Notes: generated by a model not told the origin, from the sequence alone. A stretch of 64,000 nt of DNA from Bacteroidales bacterium (GCA_019416285.1 DXXM01000001.1:62001-126000), one strand, 5' to 3'. Positions 34,113 through 42,287 are shown, counted from the first letter of the stretch. Made by a program: numbers and translations.

Positions 34113-35384
34113 ATGCGTCAGCATTTGTTAGGAAATTTGACCGAGAATATTCTTCCTTACTGGCTTGACCGGATGGAGGACCCGCGTGGAGGTTTCTATG
34201 GACGGCGTGACGGCAACAACAATCTCGACGCAGACGCGCCCAAGGGTGCCATCCTCAACGCCCGTATTCTCTGGAGCTTCTCGTCGGCCTATCTGCTGAC
34301 CCGTAAGCCGGAGTATCTCGCTGCGGCGAAACGTGCCTATGATTACATCCGCGAGCATTTCATCGACCGTGAATACGGAGGCGCCTACTGGAGCCTCAAC
34401 GCCGACGGGACGCCGCTCGACACCAAGAAGCAGTTCTATGCGATAGCTTTCGTAATCTACGGCCTGTCGGAATACTACCGCGCCTGTGGCGATGAGGAAG
34501 CACTCATGCTTGCCCTGAGCTTGTTTGATTGCATTGAAACACATTCGCTCGACCGGGAGAAGAACGGCTACATCGAGGCTACAACCCGCGACTGGCAGCC
34601 GATTGCCGACATGCGTCTGAGCGAACACGACGCCAACGCCTCAAAGACCATGAACACCCACCTTCACATCCTCGAAGGCTACACCAATCTGCTCCGTGCC
34701 CTGAAGGAGAAGCGCGAGGCCGATGGCGGTCCCGAGAAAGTCGGGTCGATTCTCTCCTCCGGTGTGGAGGATTTCGATTTCGGACTTGAGGGCAGGATTG
34801 AGACCGTAGGCGAGGCCACGGCCAATCTGCTGAACATATTCCTTGATCGGATTGAGAATCCGCACACGCATCATCTTACCCTCTTCTTCGACGACGACTG
34901 GAATCCGCAGCCCGGCGCCGAGAGCTACGGTCACGACATCGAAGCCTCCTGGCTCCTGCTCGAAAGCGCCCACATGGTCGGCGATGACGCCATGACCGCA
35001 AAGACTCTGGAGCATACCTCACATATCGCCGATGCCGGACTGCAGGGCCGCTGCTGGGACGGTTCGATGATTTACGAGCGTCACCCCGACGGCCGTTACG
35101 ACAACGACAAACACTGGTGGGTGCAGGCCGAGAATGTCATAGGCCAGTTGTGGCTTGTGCTCTATCACAACCGTCCGGAATACCTCAGCCGTGCGTATCA
35201 GTCGTGGCGCTACATCGCCGACAATCTCGTGGACCCCCAGGGGGAATGGTATTGGTCGCGCCGCGGCGCCGACGGCTCCGTCAACCGCACCGACGACAAA
35301 GCCGGCTTCTGGAAATGCCCCTACCACAACTCCCGCATGTGCATCGAAGCCATCCGCACCCTCACCGCCCTCCGGGACAAATAG
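34113..35384 (+). CDS. Mannobiose/cellobiose 2-epimerase
   Basis: A 423-residue cytoplasmic enzyme of the N-acylglucosamine 2-epimerase superfamily with an (alpha/alpha)6 barrel. It interconverts the reducing-end epimers of beta-1,4-disaccharides, here mannobiose to mannosyl-glucose for the GH130 enzyme. The ATG at 34113 is chosen because the family begins close to RQHLLGNLTENILPYWLDRM; the upstream ATG lies in a repeat. Seen motifs: DPRGGFYG (about 22-29), LNARILWSFSSAY, YGGAYWSLN, the MNTHLHILEGYTNLLRA stretch with a conserved His, DDDWNP, GHDIEASWLLLE with a catalytic-site His, and KHWWVQAENVIG with another, then FWKCPYHNSRMC. It is the last PUL gene before the terminator. Confidence 0.93.
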   Translation: MRQHLLGNLTENILPYWLDRMEDPRGGFYGRRDGNNNLDADAPKGAILNARILWSFSSAYLLTRKPEYLAAAKRAYDYIREHFIDREYGGAYWSLNADGTPLDTKKQFYAIAFVIYGLSEYYRACGDEEALMLALSLFDCIETHSLDREKNGYIEATTRDWQPIADMRLSEHDANASKTMNTHLHILEGYTNLLRALKEKREADGGPEKVGSILSSGVEDFDFGLEGRIETVGEATANLLNIFLDRIENPHTHHLTLFFDDDWNPQPGAESYGHDIEASWLLLESAHMVGDDAMTAKTLEHTSHIADAGLQGRCWDGSMIYERHPDGRYDNDKHWWVQAENVIGQLWLVLYHNRPEYLSRAYQSWRYIADNLVDPQGEWYWSRRGADGSVNRTDDKAGFWKCPYHNSRMCIEAIRTLTALRDK

Positions 35385-35429
35385 TTCGCTGTCTCCAGGC
35401 CACATAGTTCGATTGTTTAATATAACCCG

Positions 35430-35476
35430 AAAGAGAGTGTTGCAAAAATCTACCCGATTTTTGCAACACTCTCTTT
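35430..35476. terminator. Strong bidirectional terminator closing the PUL
   Basis: Perfect 21-bp arms (35430-35450 and 35456-35476) with a 5-nt loop TACCC, A-rich on the left and followed by TTTTTCT on the right. It lies between the convergent epimerase gene and the minus-strand barrel gene and can end both transcripts. Confidence 0.92.
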
Positions 35477-35586
35477 TTCTATGGCGTATATATAATAAAT
35501 TTCCCCCGCAGTCAATGGATAACGGCAGGGGAAATATCAACATTTACATATAACTAACGCATAACGTATTTCGTAGAGTTGTCGTG

Positions 35587-36390
35587 TCAGAAATTGAGTG
35601 AGATAAACGCTCTCAGTGAAGAGGTTTTCAGTTTCGATTTCGTGGATTCGCTGTAGTATCCGTCATACTCATCCTCTTCGGGCTCATACAAATCATACTT
35701 TGCCGAGCCCCACCGTCCCTCAATGCCAAATCCGAGACGGCGGTATGAAATTTTCAGACCGAGATTCATGAACACATTAAACGCCGCGTTTGATTCATCG
35801 TCCATGACCATGATTGAAGCCGACGGAGTGGCATGGAAATAAAGGGATGCGCGCAGAAATCTCAGGCCGTTGTTGTAGGACGCGAATGGCGCTATATTCA
35901 CGGAGGGGCCGATTCCCATGCCTATGTCCACTTGCTGACGGTCAAAAGACTCGGTGTAGTCTCCGAAATCAAGCAGCTCGGATTTGTATTTGACGTAGGT
36001 TATGTCAGTCCAAATGGCGTCAATGCCGAAGCGTATCATTCCGAAGAGCGGTTTGTTATGCAGAAGATAGGTGTTTGAAAAGTGCATTGCCACACCGAAT
36101 TTGCTCTTCAAATCATCTCCGCTTCCGGCCCCGTCATCCGATAAGGTTGAGCTGACATATCCGATGGTCCAACTGCGGCGTCGTGACCATACGCCTTTAT
36201 AGTGTTCCTTCTCTTCAATATCGTTAAGCTCTTTTTTAATCGAGCGCAAGTCTGAACTGAGCGAGTCGAGGGCTGAGGCCTTAATCATTACCATACTGTC
36301 GGCGGCAACGGATTTTTCAACCTCGGGATTCTGTGCGTGACAGTAGATTGCGATGACGGCACAGACTATTGAAAGAATATACTTTTTCAT
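35587..36390 (-). CDS. Putative outer-membrane beta-barrel protein with coiled-coil N-terminus
   Basis: I do not recognise a characterised family. The 267-residue protein has a signal peptide ending near CHAQ (residue 20), a charged helical stretch with heptad character (about 30-65, LDSLSSDLRSIKKELNDIEE), then alternating amphipathic strands (for example WTIGYVSSTLSD, SKFGVAMHFSNTYLL, GMIRFGIDAIWTD, RFLRASLYFHATP, LGLKISYRRLGFGIEGRWG) ending in a terminal Phe (FISLNF). That pattern fits a small outer-membrane barrel. It follows the DUF4595-like lipoprotein gene by 9 bp, so the two form an operon and may act together. Confidence 0.75.
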   Translation of the reverse strand: MKKYILSIVCAVIAIYCHAQNPEVEKSVAADSMVMIKASALDSLSSDLRSIKKELNDIEEKEHYKGVWSRRRSWTIGYVSSTLSDDGAGSGDDLKSKFGVAMHFSNTYLLHNKPLFGMIRFGIDAIWTDITYVKYKSELLDFGDYTESFDRQQVDIGMGIGPSVNIAPFASYNNGLRFLRASLYFHATPSASIMVMDDESNAAFNVFMNLGLKISYRRLGFGIEGRWGSAKYDLYEPEEDEYDGYYSESTKSKLKTSSLRAFISLNF

Positions 36391-36399
36391 ATCGGTCGC

Positions 36400-37305
36400 T
36401 TACATTTTAGGATGATGTTTTTTCCTGAATCCGAATATACTGGGCCCTGCGTTGACCTTTTTATAGAGACCGCCGTCCGAAATTGTCTCGGGGGTGGAGA
36501 ACCTGTTGTCTGAAGAGCGGCTACCGTAATAAGAATAAGTGAACTTTTCCACCGCTGAGCCGAGAGATACCGACTCGGTTGCAATAAGCTTATTGTCGGT
36601 AAATGTGTACGAGAACGTTAAATTATCCACGTGTATATCGCCATCTGATTCATCTATAGTTTCAATTCTCATCGACTTCAGGAACTTTGCCGGGCATTTG
36701 CCGAGCCAGCCTAATTCATTCAGCCCGGAAAAGCCAAATTGATAATAATAGCTCCATTGACCGAGAGGATTTTCCTCTGATGAATATGTGTAGGTAACAG
36801 TCTGTTTATCCGGATCGTCATAACTGTAATCCTCGTCCCATTTCACCAGAACACCGTTTTCCCATACAAAATATTGGGTTTCGGTATATCCTTCGGAATC
36901 TTTAATTACGATTTTCGACAGATAATCGCCGTCATATTCAAACGATGTGACGATTTCATCCCAGCCGTCGGTTGACCGTGCGCTGAGAAGATAACCCTTT
37001 GAGTTGAATTTTAGATTTGACACCGTCACACGTTCCTCTAAAGAGGATATTGTTATCTGTAGCGGATTATAGGAATAGTCGGTTGTAATATCATTGCGTC
37101 TGTCATCGACCGTTGTCAGGCGTCCTTCTTCATCATAACTATATACGATGTCACCGTAGGGAGAGGAGATGGTTTTGAGCCTGAATTCCCCCTGAGGAAT
37201 GTCGGGAGTATCAGGATTGTCGTCATCATTGTCTGAACAAGAGAATCCCATGAAAAGCAGGGAGGAGCACAGCAGAAAAGGTTTTAGTAATTTTAAGTAA
37301 GGCAT
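36400..37305 (-). CDS. DUF4595-like lipoprotein with YD-type strand repeats
   Basis: A 301-residue lipoprotein (lipobox GFSC, about residues 20-23, followed by SDNDDDNPDTPD). The mature part resembles the DUF4595 group of Bacteroidales surface lipoproteins, with repeated Y.YDEEGR-type strands: DIVYSYDEEGRLTTVDDR, NLKFNSKGYLLSARS, TSFEYDGDYLSKIVIKD, SYTFTDNKLIATES. These resemble RHS/YD beta strands and predict an elongated beta structure outside the cell. Function is unknown. The upstream gap holds a good minus-strand promoter more than 300 bp away, implying a long leader, unless a closer one was missed. Confidence 0.75.
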   Translation of the reverse strand: MPYLKLLKPFLLCSSLLFMGFSCSDNDDDNPDTPDIPQGEFRLKTISSPYGDIVYSYDEEGRLTTVDDRRNDITTDYSYNPLQITISSLEERVTVSNLKFNSKGYLLSARSTDGWDEIVTSFEYDGDYLSKIVIKDSEGYTETQYFVWENGVLVKWDEDYSYDDPDKQTVTYTYSSEENPLGQWSYYYQFGFSGLNELGWLGKCPAKFLKSMRIETIDESDGDIHVDNLTFSYTFTDNKLIATESVSLGSAVEKFTYSYYGSRSSDNRFSTPETISDGGLYKKVNAGPSIFGFRKKHHPKM

Positions 37306-37615
37306 AGTTGTATTTCATTGCCTTGTCTGTCCCCTGAGTCGGCGATTTGATTGGTTTAAAAATAGAAAAGCGCGGGACATGTTCACTGCATATTCTTTAC
37401 GAGGCATCGCCAAACGCCTAAACGGAAATATACAGTACCACCCCACGCCATGCCGATATATCGACCCCGTACCCGGGGTGGAATAGGCACGCATGAGCGC
37501 TTTGTGACTGCATTTATCTTTCCGTTTTGAAGTTTTGGCGAATTTCGTAAAGAAGATAAAGCAAAAACGCTGTCTTAAAATGTAAATAATGCAGGACTCT
37601 ATCTGCATGTCGTTG

Positions 37616-37646
37616 CAAATTTAGGAGTTTTATTATTGATTTGCAA
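37616..37646 (-). promoter_or_regulatory. Bacteroidetes-type promoter (minus strand)
   Basis: On the minus strand TTG (37646-37644), a 20-bp spacer and TAAATTTG (37623-37616) fit the TTG/TAnnTTTG consensus. Transcription would start near 37609 and run toward the lipoprotein and barrel genes. Confidence 0.6.
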
Positions 37647-37682
37647 CATTTATGAAAATAAAAGAAGCCGCCCGATAACAGA

Positions 37683-37724
37683 ACCGCACCCCAAAAGTCC
37701 GGTGTTTAACTCTTGGAGTGCGGT
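37683..37724 (-). terminator. Terminator of the GH13 amylase gene
   Basis: Arms of 15 nt (37683-37697 and 37710-37724) pair completely on the minus strand if two G-U pairs are allowed, loop 12 nt, with T-rich sequence further downstream on that strand. It lies about 25 bp past the amylase stop codon. Confidence 0.65.
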
Positions 37725-37748
37725 GTGGGAAAGTTTCCCCGATAAGGC

Positions 37749-39185
37749 TTATTTGTTGACAAATACTCGGTATTCGCCGGGTTTGAGGGTGGTGGGGATT
37801 GCGGCGGGTTTGTCGGTGAAGAGGTCGACGGTGTTTTCGCCGATTTCAGGCATTGCGTCGGAGAATTTGACCTCCTTCTCCTCTGCGCCGAGGTTGACGA
37901 GGACTGTCACGCGGGAATCATCCTTTGTGCGGGAGAACACATAGAGGTCGGGGCTCACGGTGGCGAAGCGCACCATCGGCCCACCTTCCTCGCCTGCGAG
38001 AAGCGCGGCCTGAGAGTGTTTGAGTCCGTTAAGTTTCTTGTAAAACTCGAAATAGCTGTTGCGCGGTTCCCATTCGGGGGCCTTGTCCTTCACGAAAAAT
38101 TCGAGAGCGCGGTTCATGCCTGTCTCCTGGCCGGTGTAGATGAGCGGCATGCCGGGAAGAGTGTAGGAGAGCACTGCAAACGCGTCAGCGAGATTGCCGA
38201 GACGCTCGAATTCAGTGCCTTCCCACGAGTTGAGGTCATGATTTGTAATCATGTTCATGATATAGGTGTCGCGGGGATATTCCGAAGCCTGCGAAGCGAG
38301 GAGCGAATCGATGTCGGTGGCGTGACGGACGGGGAATGTGCGCACCTCACCCTTGTCGTTCTTGAAAGTGTATTGTCCGGAAGTGGCGGCGATTTCGCTG
38401 AACAGGTCCTTCATCGGCCAGTTGTAGCCCATGTCGAAGCCGTTTTTCTGAAGAGCGGGCACGCTTGCCTCGGCGAGCATGAAGAGGTCCGGTTTCACGG
38501 CCTGGAGCTGCGGGCGGGTCTCATCCCAGAAATCCACGGGCACTTCCATGGCCACATCGCAGCGGAAGCCGTCCACGTCCACTTCGGTGAGCCAGAATTT
38601 GAAGGCGTCCACCATTGCGGCGCGCATCTCGGGGTTGGAGTAGTCGAATTTGTAGACGTCGGTCCAGTCATATGGGCCGAACATATTGCCGAGCGAGTCC
38701 TTGGCATACCAGTCGGGATGCTCCTCAACCCAGGCGTTGTCGCAGCCCGAGTGGTTGGGAACCCAGTCGAGAATCACTTTCATGCCCAGGTCGTGGGCCT
38801 TCTTTACGGTAGCCTTGAACTGGTCGAGAGTACCGAATTCGGGGTTGAAAGCCTTGTAGTCCTTCACGGCATAGTAGCTTCCGAGCTCACCCTTGCGGTT
38901 TTTCTCGCTGATGGGATAGATGGGCATGAACCAGAGGATGTCGACGCCGAGTTCCTTGAGGCGGGGGAGTTGCGCGTCGAAGGCGGTGATGGTGCCGGAG
39001 TCGGTAAACTGGCGCACGTTGACCTCATAAATCACGGCGTTGCGAGACCAGTCGGGATGCTGCACTGTGGTGAATGTCGAATCGCGCCCGGGAGCTGCGG
39101 CGTCGCCCTTCTTGGATGAGCCGCACGATACGACTAAAACCGTGACTGCGGCCACGGCGAGAATACATAGAAAAAATCTTTTCAT
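37749..39185 (-). CDS. GH13 alpha-amylase family lipoprotein
   Basis: A 478-residue secreted alpha-glucan hydrolase. The ATG at 39185 is chosen because it begins a signal peptide with lipobox (VVSC, residues 18-21); the frame stays open 74 codons further but with no signal-like sequence. GH13 regions are intact: VIYEVNVRQFTDSG, DWVPNHSG (region I), GFRCDVAMEV with the nucleophile Asp (region II), LFMLAEAS with the acid/base Glu (region III) and MNMITNHDLNSW with the transition-state Asp (region IV), then GMPLIYTGQE. A C-terminal all-beta domain follows (VTVLVNLGAEEKEV). It is not in the PUL; a neutral post-Cys sequence (GSSKKG) leaves periplasmic or surface placement open. Confidence 0.92.
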   Translation of the reverse strand: MKRFFLCILAVAAVTVLVVSCGSSKKGDAAAPGRDSTFTTVQHPDWSRNAVIYEVNVRQFTDSGTITAFDAQLPRLKELGVDILWFMPIYPISEKNRKGELGSYYAVKDYKAFNPEFGTLDQFKATVKKAHDLGMKVILDWVPNHSGCDNAWVEEHPDWYAKDSLGNMFGPYDWTDVYKFDYSNPEMRAAMVDAFKFWLTEVDVDGFRCDVAMEVPVDFWDETRPQLQAVKPDLFMLAEASVPALQKNGFDMGYNWPMKDLFSEIAATSGQYTFKNDKGEVRTFPVRHATDIDSLLASQASEYPRDTYIMNMITNHDLNSWEGTEFERLGNLADAFAVLSYTLPGMPLIYTGQETGMNRALEFFVKDKAPEWEPRNSYFEFYKKLNGLKHSQAALLAGEEGGPMVRFATVSPDLYVFSRTKDDSRVTVLVNLGAEEKEVKFSDAMPEIGENTVDLFTDKPAAIPTTLKPGEYRVFVNK

Positions 39186-39318
39186 TGGAAATGTTTGAAA
39201 AATGTGAGTATGACGCTGCGAAGATACGAAAAATTGTTTATATTCGCAGTGTGATAGCCGCTTATTGTTGCCACAATAATCAATCATTGCGAGCGTTAAT
39301 ATATAATCGGTAAAAAAT

Positions 39319-39353
39319 CCTGTGCGCCGGGGTCTGTGGCTGCGGCGCACAGG
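39319..39353 (-). terminator. Intrinsic terminator 1 in divergent gap
   Basis: Perfect 10-bp arms CCTGTGCGCC/GGCGCACAGG with a 15-nt loop. On the minus strand the stem is followed at once by ATTTTTTACC, the classic T-run; on the plus strand by CAAAAAAA. It therefore works for minus-strand transcription. Confidence 0.75.
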
Positions 39354-39363
39354 CAAAAAAAGT

Positions 39364-39397
39364 GCTCTGCGCCACTCTTCACGAGCCGACGCAGAGC
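39364..39397 (-). terminator. Intrinsic terminator 2 in divergent gap
   Basis: Perfect 8-bp arms GCTCTGCG/CGCAGAGC with an 18-nt loop, followed on the minus strand by ACTTTTTTTG. Placed 10 bp before terminator 1 in the direction of minus-strand transcription, so any transcript from 39400-39512 would end here. Confidence 0.72.
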
Positions 39398-39512
39398 ATA
39401 TAATCAAAAAGCTAATTCTATTACGTTGTATGTCTTTTTGACTCGACGTATAGCCAAAGGTTTAATCTGTCTGTCTTAGATTTAACACTGTTTAACTTTA
39501 AGCATATAACTG

Positions 39513-41369
39513 ATGAGCAAATCGACCCCAACACCTCTCGAACTCCTCGCTCCGGCGCGCGACGCCGAGACTGCGATTACTGCGATTACAGCCGGTGCCG
39601 ACGCCGTCTACATCGGTGCGTCGAGCCACGGTGCGCGCCGCGCGGCCGCAAATTCCGTAGCGGAGATAGGGCGGGTGGTTGATTTCGCCCACCGCTTCAA
39701 CGCCAAGGTCTACGCCACGGTCAACACTCTTGTCTACGATCCGGAGCTCTCCGAGGTGGAGCGGCTTGTCGGCGAGCTCTACCGTGCGGGAGTCGATGCT
39801 CTGATTGTGCAGGACATGGCCCTGCTGCGCATGGACTTGCCTCCGATTGAGCTCCACGCCAGTACGCAGTGCGACATCCGCGACGCGGCCAAGGCCCGTT
39901 TCCTTGCCGATGTGGGCTTCTCGCGCCTCGTCCTCGCCCGCGAGCTCTCGCTCGACGAGATTGCCCGCATCCATGAGGCCGTCCCCGATACGCCCCTTGA
40001 GGCTTTCATCCACGGCGCCCTCTGCGTGAGCTACAGCGGCGACTGCCGGGCGAGCTTCGCATCCACGGGACGCAGCGCCAACCGCGGCGAGTGCGCCCAG
40101 ATATGCCGTCTGCCATTCGATCTGATTGACGGACGCGGCAACGCGATAGTCCGCGGCAAGCACCTCCTCTCGCTGCGCGACCTCAACCGCTCCGGCGCGA
40201 TAGGGGAGATGGCTGCCGCAGGCGTCAGCTCATTCAAAATCGAGGGCCGACTGAAAGATGTGGCCTACGTCAAGAACACCGTCGGCGCCTACAGCCGCAT
40301 CCTCGACCGCCTTGTCAGCGAGAGCGACGGCCGATATGTCCGCCAGTCGGTGGGCGCTGTCCGCCTCGGCTTCAATCCTTCGCTCGACAAGAGCTTCAAC
40401 CGCGGTTTCACACCCTATTTCCTCACCGGCAAGGCTCCGGCCAAGGGGATAGCCTCAATAGCCTCACCCAAGGCTACAGGCACGAAGGTCGGCGTGGTGA
40501 CCGACTGCAAGCCCAAGGTGATTACCGCACGCCTTGACACTAAGCTCTCCAACGGCGACGGTCTCGGCTATTTCACTCCCGCAGGCATTTTCGCCGGATT
40601 CCGCCTCAACCGCGTGGAGGGCAACAGGCTTTTCCCCGCCTCTCCCCAGTCGATTCCTGCCGGAACACCTCTCTACCGCAACCGCGACAAGGAGTTTGAC
40701 GACGTGATTTCCGCCGCTAAGACCACGCGCACCATCTCGGTCGACATGGTGCTCCGCACCGTGGGCTCCGACCGCATAGCCCTCGAAATGAACGACGAGC
40801 GCGGCTGTTCGGCCTCGGTGATTATGGATGTGCCTGAGCTGCAGGAGGCCGTCACTCCGCAGGAGGGGCCGCGCCGACGCATACTCGACAAACTCGGAGG
40901 CACCGTCTACCGCTCTGGGCGCATCGTCGACCTTGCCGGAAAGCTCTTCATCCCCGCCTCCTCGCTCGCAACACTGCGCCGCGACTGCGTGGAAGCCCTC
41001 GACAGTGCTGCGAGAGCCACCTACCGCTATTCCTACCGGCTTCCTGAAAAGCCGGAGGCCGCCTTGCCGCAGGGCGAGCGTCTGACGGTGCATGACAACG
41101 TGGCCAATCGCCTTGCCAAAGAGTTTTATGAGTCGCACGGAGCCGTCGATATAGCTCCCGCCATCGAGGTTGCCCGCCCGGAGGACAAATCGACCGACGC
41201 TCCGGTGATGACCACCCGCTATTGCCTGCGCCGCGAGCTCGGCAAATGCCTGAGAGAGAAGTCGGGAAAGGACTGGACGGGCCCGCTTACGCTCGTCAGC
41301 GGCAATACTCGCCTGCGTGTCGAATTTGACTGCAAGGCCTGCCGAATGAATCTCTATGCCGAAAAGTAA
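39513..41369 (+). CDS. U32 family protein, RlhA/TrhP-like RNA hydroxylase
   Basis: A 618-residue cytoplasmic protein of peptidase family U32. In Escherichia coli relatives of this family (RlhA, TrhP) hydroxylate cytidine 2501 of 23S rRNA or uridine 34 of tRNA using prephenate-dependent chemistry; no protease activity need be assumed. The N-terminal barrel has LELLAPARDAETAITAI and GADAVYIGA, the U32 signature EAFIHGALCVSYSGDC (about 163-178) and the iron-sulfur-type cysteines CAQICR (about 194-199). The DUF3656-like middle domain and a C-terminal tail with CKACRMN give a length closer to RlhA than to TrhP. Which RNA it modifies cannot be told here. Confidence 0.9.
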   Translation: MSKSTPTPLELLAPARDAETAITAITAGADAVYIGASSHGARRAAANSVAEIGRVVDFAHRFNAKVYATVNTLVYDPELSEVERLVGELYRAGVDALIVQDMALLRMDLPPIELHASTQCDIRDAAKARFLADVGFSRLVLARELSLDEIARIHEAVPDTPLEAFIHGALCVSYSGDCRASFASTGRSANRGECAQICRLPFDLIDGRGNAIVRGKHLLSLRDLNRSGAIGEMAAAGVSSFKIEGRLKDVAYVKNTVGAYSRILDRLVSESDGRYVRQSVGAVRLGFNPSLDKSFNRGFTPYFLTGKAPAKGIASIASPKATGTKVGVVTDCKPKVITARLDTKLSNGDGLGYFTPAGIFAGFRLNRVEGNRLFPASPQSIPAGTPLYRNRDKEFDDVISAAKTTRTISVDMVLRTVGSDRIALEMNDERGCSASVIMDVPELQEAVTPQEGPRRRILDKLGGTVYRSGRIVDLAGKLFIPASSLATLRRDCVEALDSAARATYRYSYRLPEKPEAALPQGERLTVHDNVANRLAKEFYESHGAVDIAPAIEVARPEDKSTDAPVMTTRYCLRRELGKCLREKSGKDWTGPLTLVSGNTRLRVEFDCKACRMNLYAEK

Positions 41370-41371
41370 TT

Positions 41372-41430
41372 GGCTTAAGGGATTAATGGTTCAAGGGTTT
41401 AATGGTCTAAGGCTTTGGGTTTAAGGGTTG
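41372..41430. repeat. Simple 16-bp tandem repeat after U32 gene
   Basis: About four degenerate units of the form TAAGGGTTTAATGGTT in tandem directly downstream of the U32 stop codon. The units carry no coding signal. Confidence 0.6.
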
Positions 41431-41523
41431 GATAAATGTGCGGCAGGAATCCTTCTGCTTCTTTGCGGCTAAAGGATTCATGCCTTTTTGCATAACCGCA
41501 GCTTTTCCGGGGTGCCGGGCGCA

Positions 41524-41531
41524 TATATTTG
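41524..41531 (+). promoter_or_regulatory. -7 element before orphan gene
   Basis: TATATTTG matches TAnnTTTG, with a weak T-run (TTTT) near -33. It would give a leader of only about 15 nt before the ATG at 41553, which supports the orphan frame being expressed. Confidence 0.45.
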
Positions 41532-41552
41532 TGCAAAAAATAACCAGCGCCT

Positions 41553-42287
41553 ATGAAATCTCCCCGCTCCCCTCGCAAAGAAAAATGGGACATGCCGGTC
41601 TCCCGCAAATTTTACACCGGACTCCAGCAACGTGTGTCGTCGCTCCACTGGAATACCGACATGCCTATCACATCACTCGGCATAGTGCTGGACTACATGG
41701 AAAACTATGTGATGACGCGCCGTTCTCCCGACCGTTACACCGCCGACCATTATGCCTACATCGTATTCATCATCATCCGTCCTGAAATCGACGCAGCCCT
41801 GAGGCGTTCCGAAGTCTGCCGCGAGCGCGCCGCCGAGCGCCGCGCCCGCAAACTCGCAGCCATGGACGCCGAAAAAGCATCGGTAGATGTTCCCTGTCCG
41901 GCCATCTCGTCCGCCGACCCTTGTACGGCCATCGCAACCGCCGCTCCCTGTGCGGATATCGCAATCAGCGTTCCCTGTACGGCCATCGCATGCGGTGGCC
42001 TCCCCGCAGCAGCCGAAAAAAATAAAATTCCTGTTCCATCTCGTCCTCCTGTGCCCACAATTCCGGGGCCGGTCACCGCATGCGATGACCCTACAGCGCG
42101 AATCTCTTCGGTCACCGCATGCGATGACCCTACAATGCGAACATGCAATAATTCAACGGCACGGGGTTTTATTGAAATTACTCCATATCCGGGTTATGAC
42201 CTGCGCGACGGGGTGTATTATCCCCGTCCCGATACCTTCCTCCGCAGATGCGGACGCTCCGTGTGGAGCGACGTCAGCTATCCATGA
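41553..42287 (+). CDS. Hypothetical protein with PCxxI repeats
   Basis: I do not recognise this 244-residue protein. Residues 1-95 look like a compact helical domain (FYTGLQQRVSSLHWN, MPITSLGIVLDYMENYVMTRR, YAYIVFIIIRPEIDAALRR) followed by an Arg/Ala-rich helix (SEVCRERAAERRARKLAAMDAE). Residues 113-148 are four 9-residue repeats with a strict xPCxxIxxx pattern, residues 149-172 are Pro-rich, residues 173-198 hold two 13-residue repeats starting VTACDDPT, and the last 40 residues contain ITPYPGYDLRDGVYYPRPDTF. No signal peptide or membrane segment. It overlaps the convergent DUF486 gene by 14 bp. A promoter-like element lies 22 bp upstream. Confidence 0.6.
   Translation: MKSPRSPRKEKWDMPVSRKFYTGLQQRVSSLHWNTDMPITSLGIVLDYMENYVMTRRSPDRYTADHYAYIVFIIIRPEIDAALRRSEVCRERAAERRARKLAAMDAEKASVDVPCPAISSADPCTAIATAAPCADIAISVPCTAIACGGLPAAAEKNKIPVPSRPPVPTIPGPVTACDDPTARISSVTACDDPTMRTCNNSTARGFIEITPYPGYDLRDGVYYPRPDTFLRRCGRSVWSDVSYP
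41889..41996 (+). repeat. Four 27-bp coding repeats
   Basis: Units begin at 41889, 41916, 41943 and 41970, each with a CCCTGTnCGGCCATC-type core. They encode VPCPAISSA, DPCTAIATA, APCADIAIS and VPCTAIACG. Confidence 0.85.
42071..42148 (+). repeat. Two 39-bp coding repeats
   Basis: Units begin at 42071 and 42110 and share a 25-bp block starting GGTCACCGCATGCGATGACC. They encode VTACDDPTARISS and VTACDDPTMRTCN. Confidence 0.85.

Larger units (their letters stand above)
37306..37748. other. 443-bp gap: promoter, leader and amylase terminator
   Basis: Holds a minus-strand promoter (37616-37646), a 15-bp-stem terminator for the amylase gene (37683-37724) and an imperfect GC-rich hairpin (37438-37444 with 37475-37481). 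A 97-codon minus-strand frame at 37315-37608 has a Cys/Arg-rich composition unlike its neighbours and no signature, so I do not call it. If the promoter serves the DUF4595-like gene, the leader is about 300 nt. Confidence 0.5.
39186..39512. other. Divergent gap with two tandem minus-strand terminators
   Basis: 327 bp between the divergent amylase and U32 genes. Apart from the two hairpins listed separately, it holds a near-consensus minus-strand -7 (TATCTTCG, 39226-39219) about 35 bp before the amylase start and a plus-strand TAACTTTA-like element near the U32 start. No protein-coding frame is convincing. Confidence 0.55.

Noticed and set aside
37315..37608. 97-codon minus-strand frame as a gene.
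   Set aside because: Biased, Cys/Arg-rich composition, no signature, and it would be leaderless on the predicted promoter; left as a question in the gap entry.
39186..39407. N-terminal extension of the amylase to 39407.
   Set aside because: A proper lipoprotein signal starts at 39185, while the extension is basic, unrelated and runs through the terminator hairpins.
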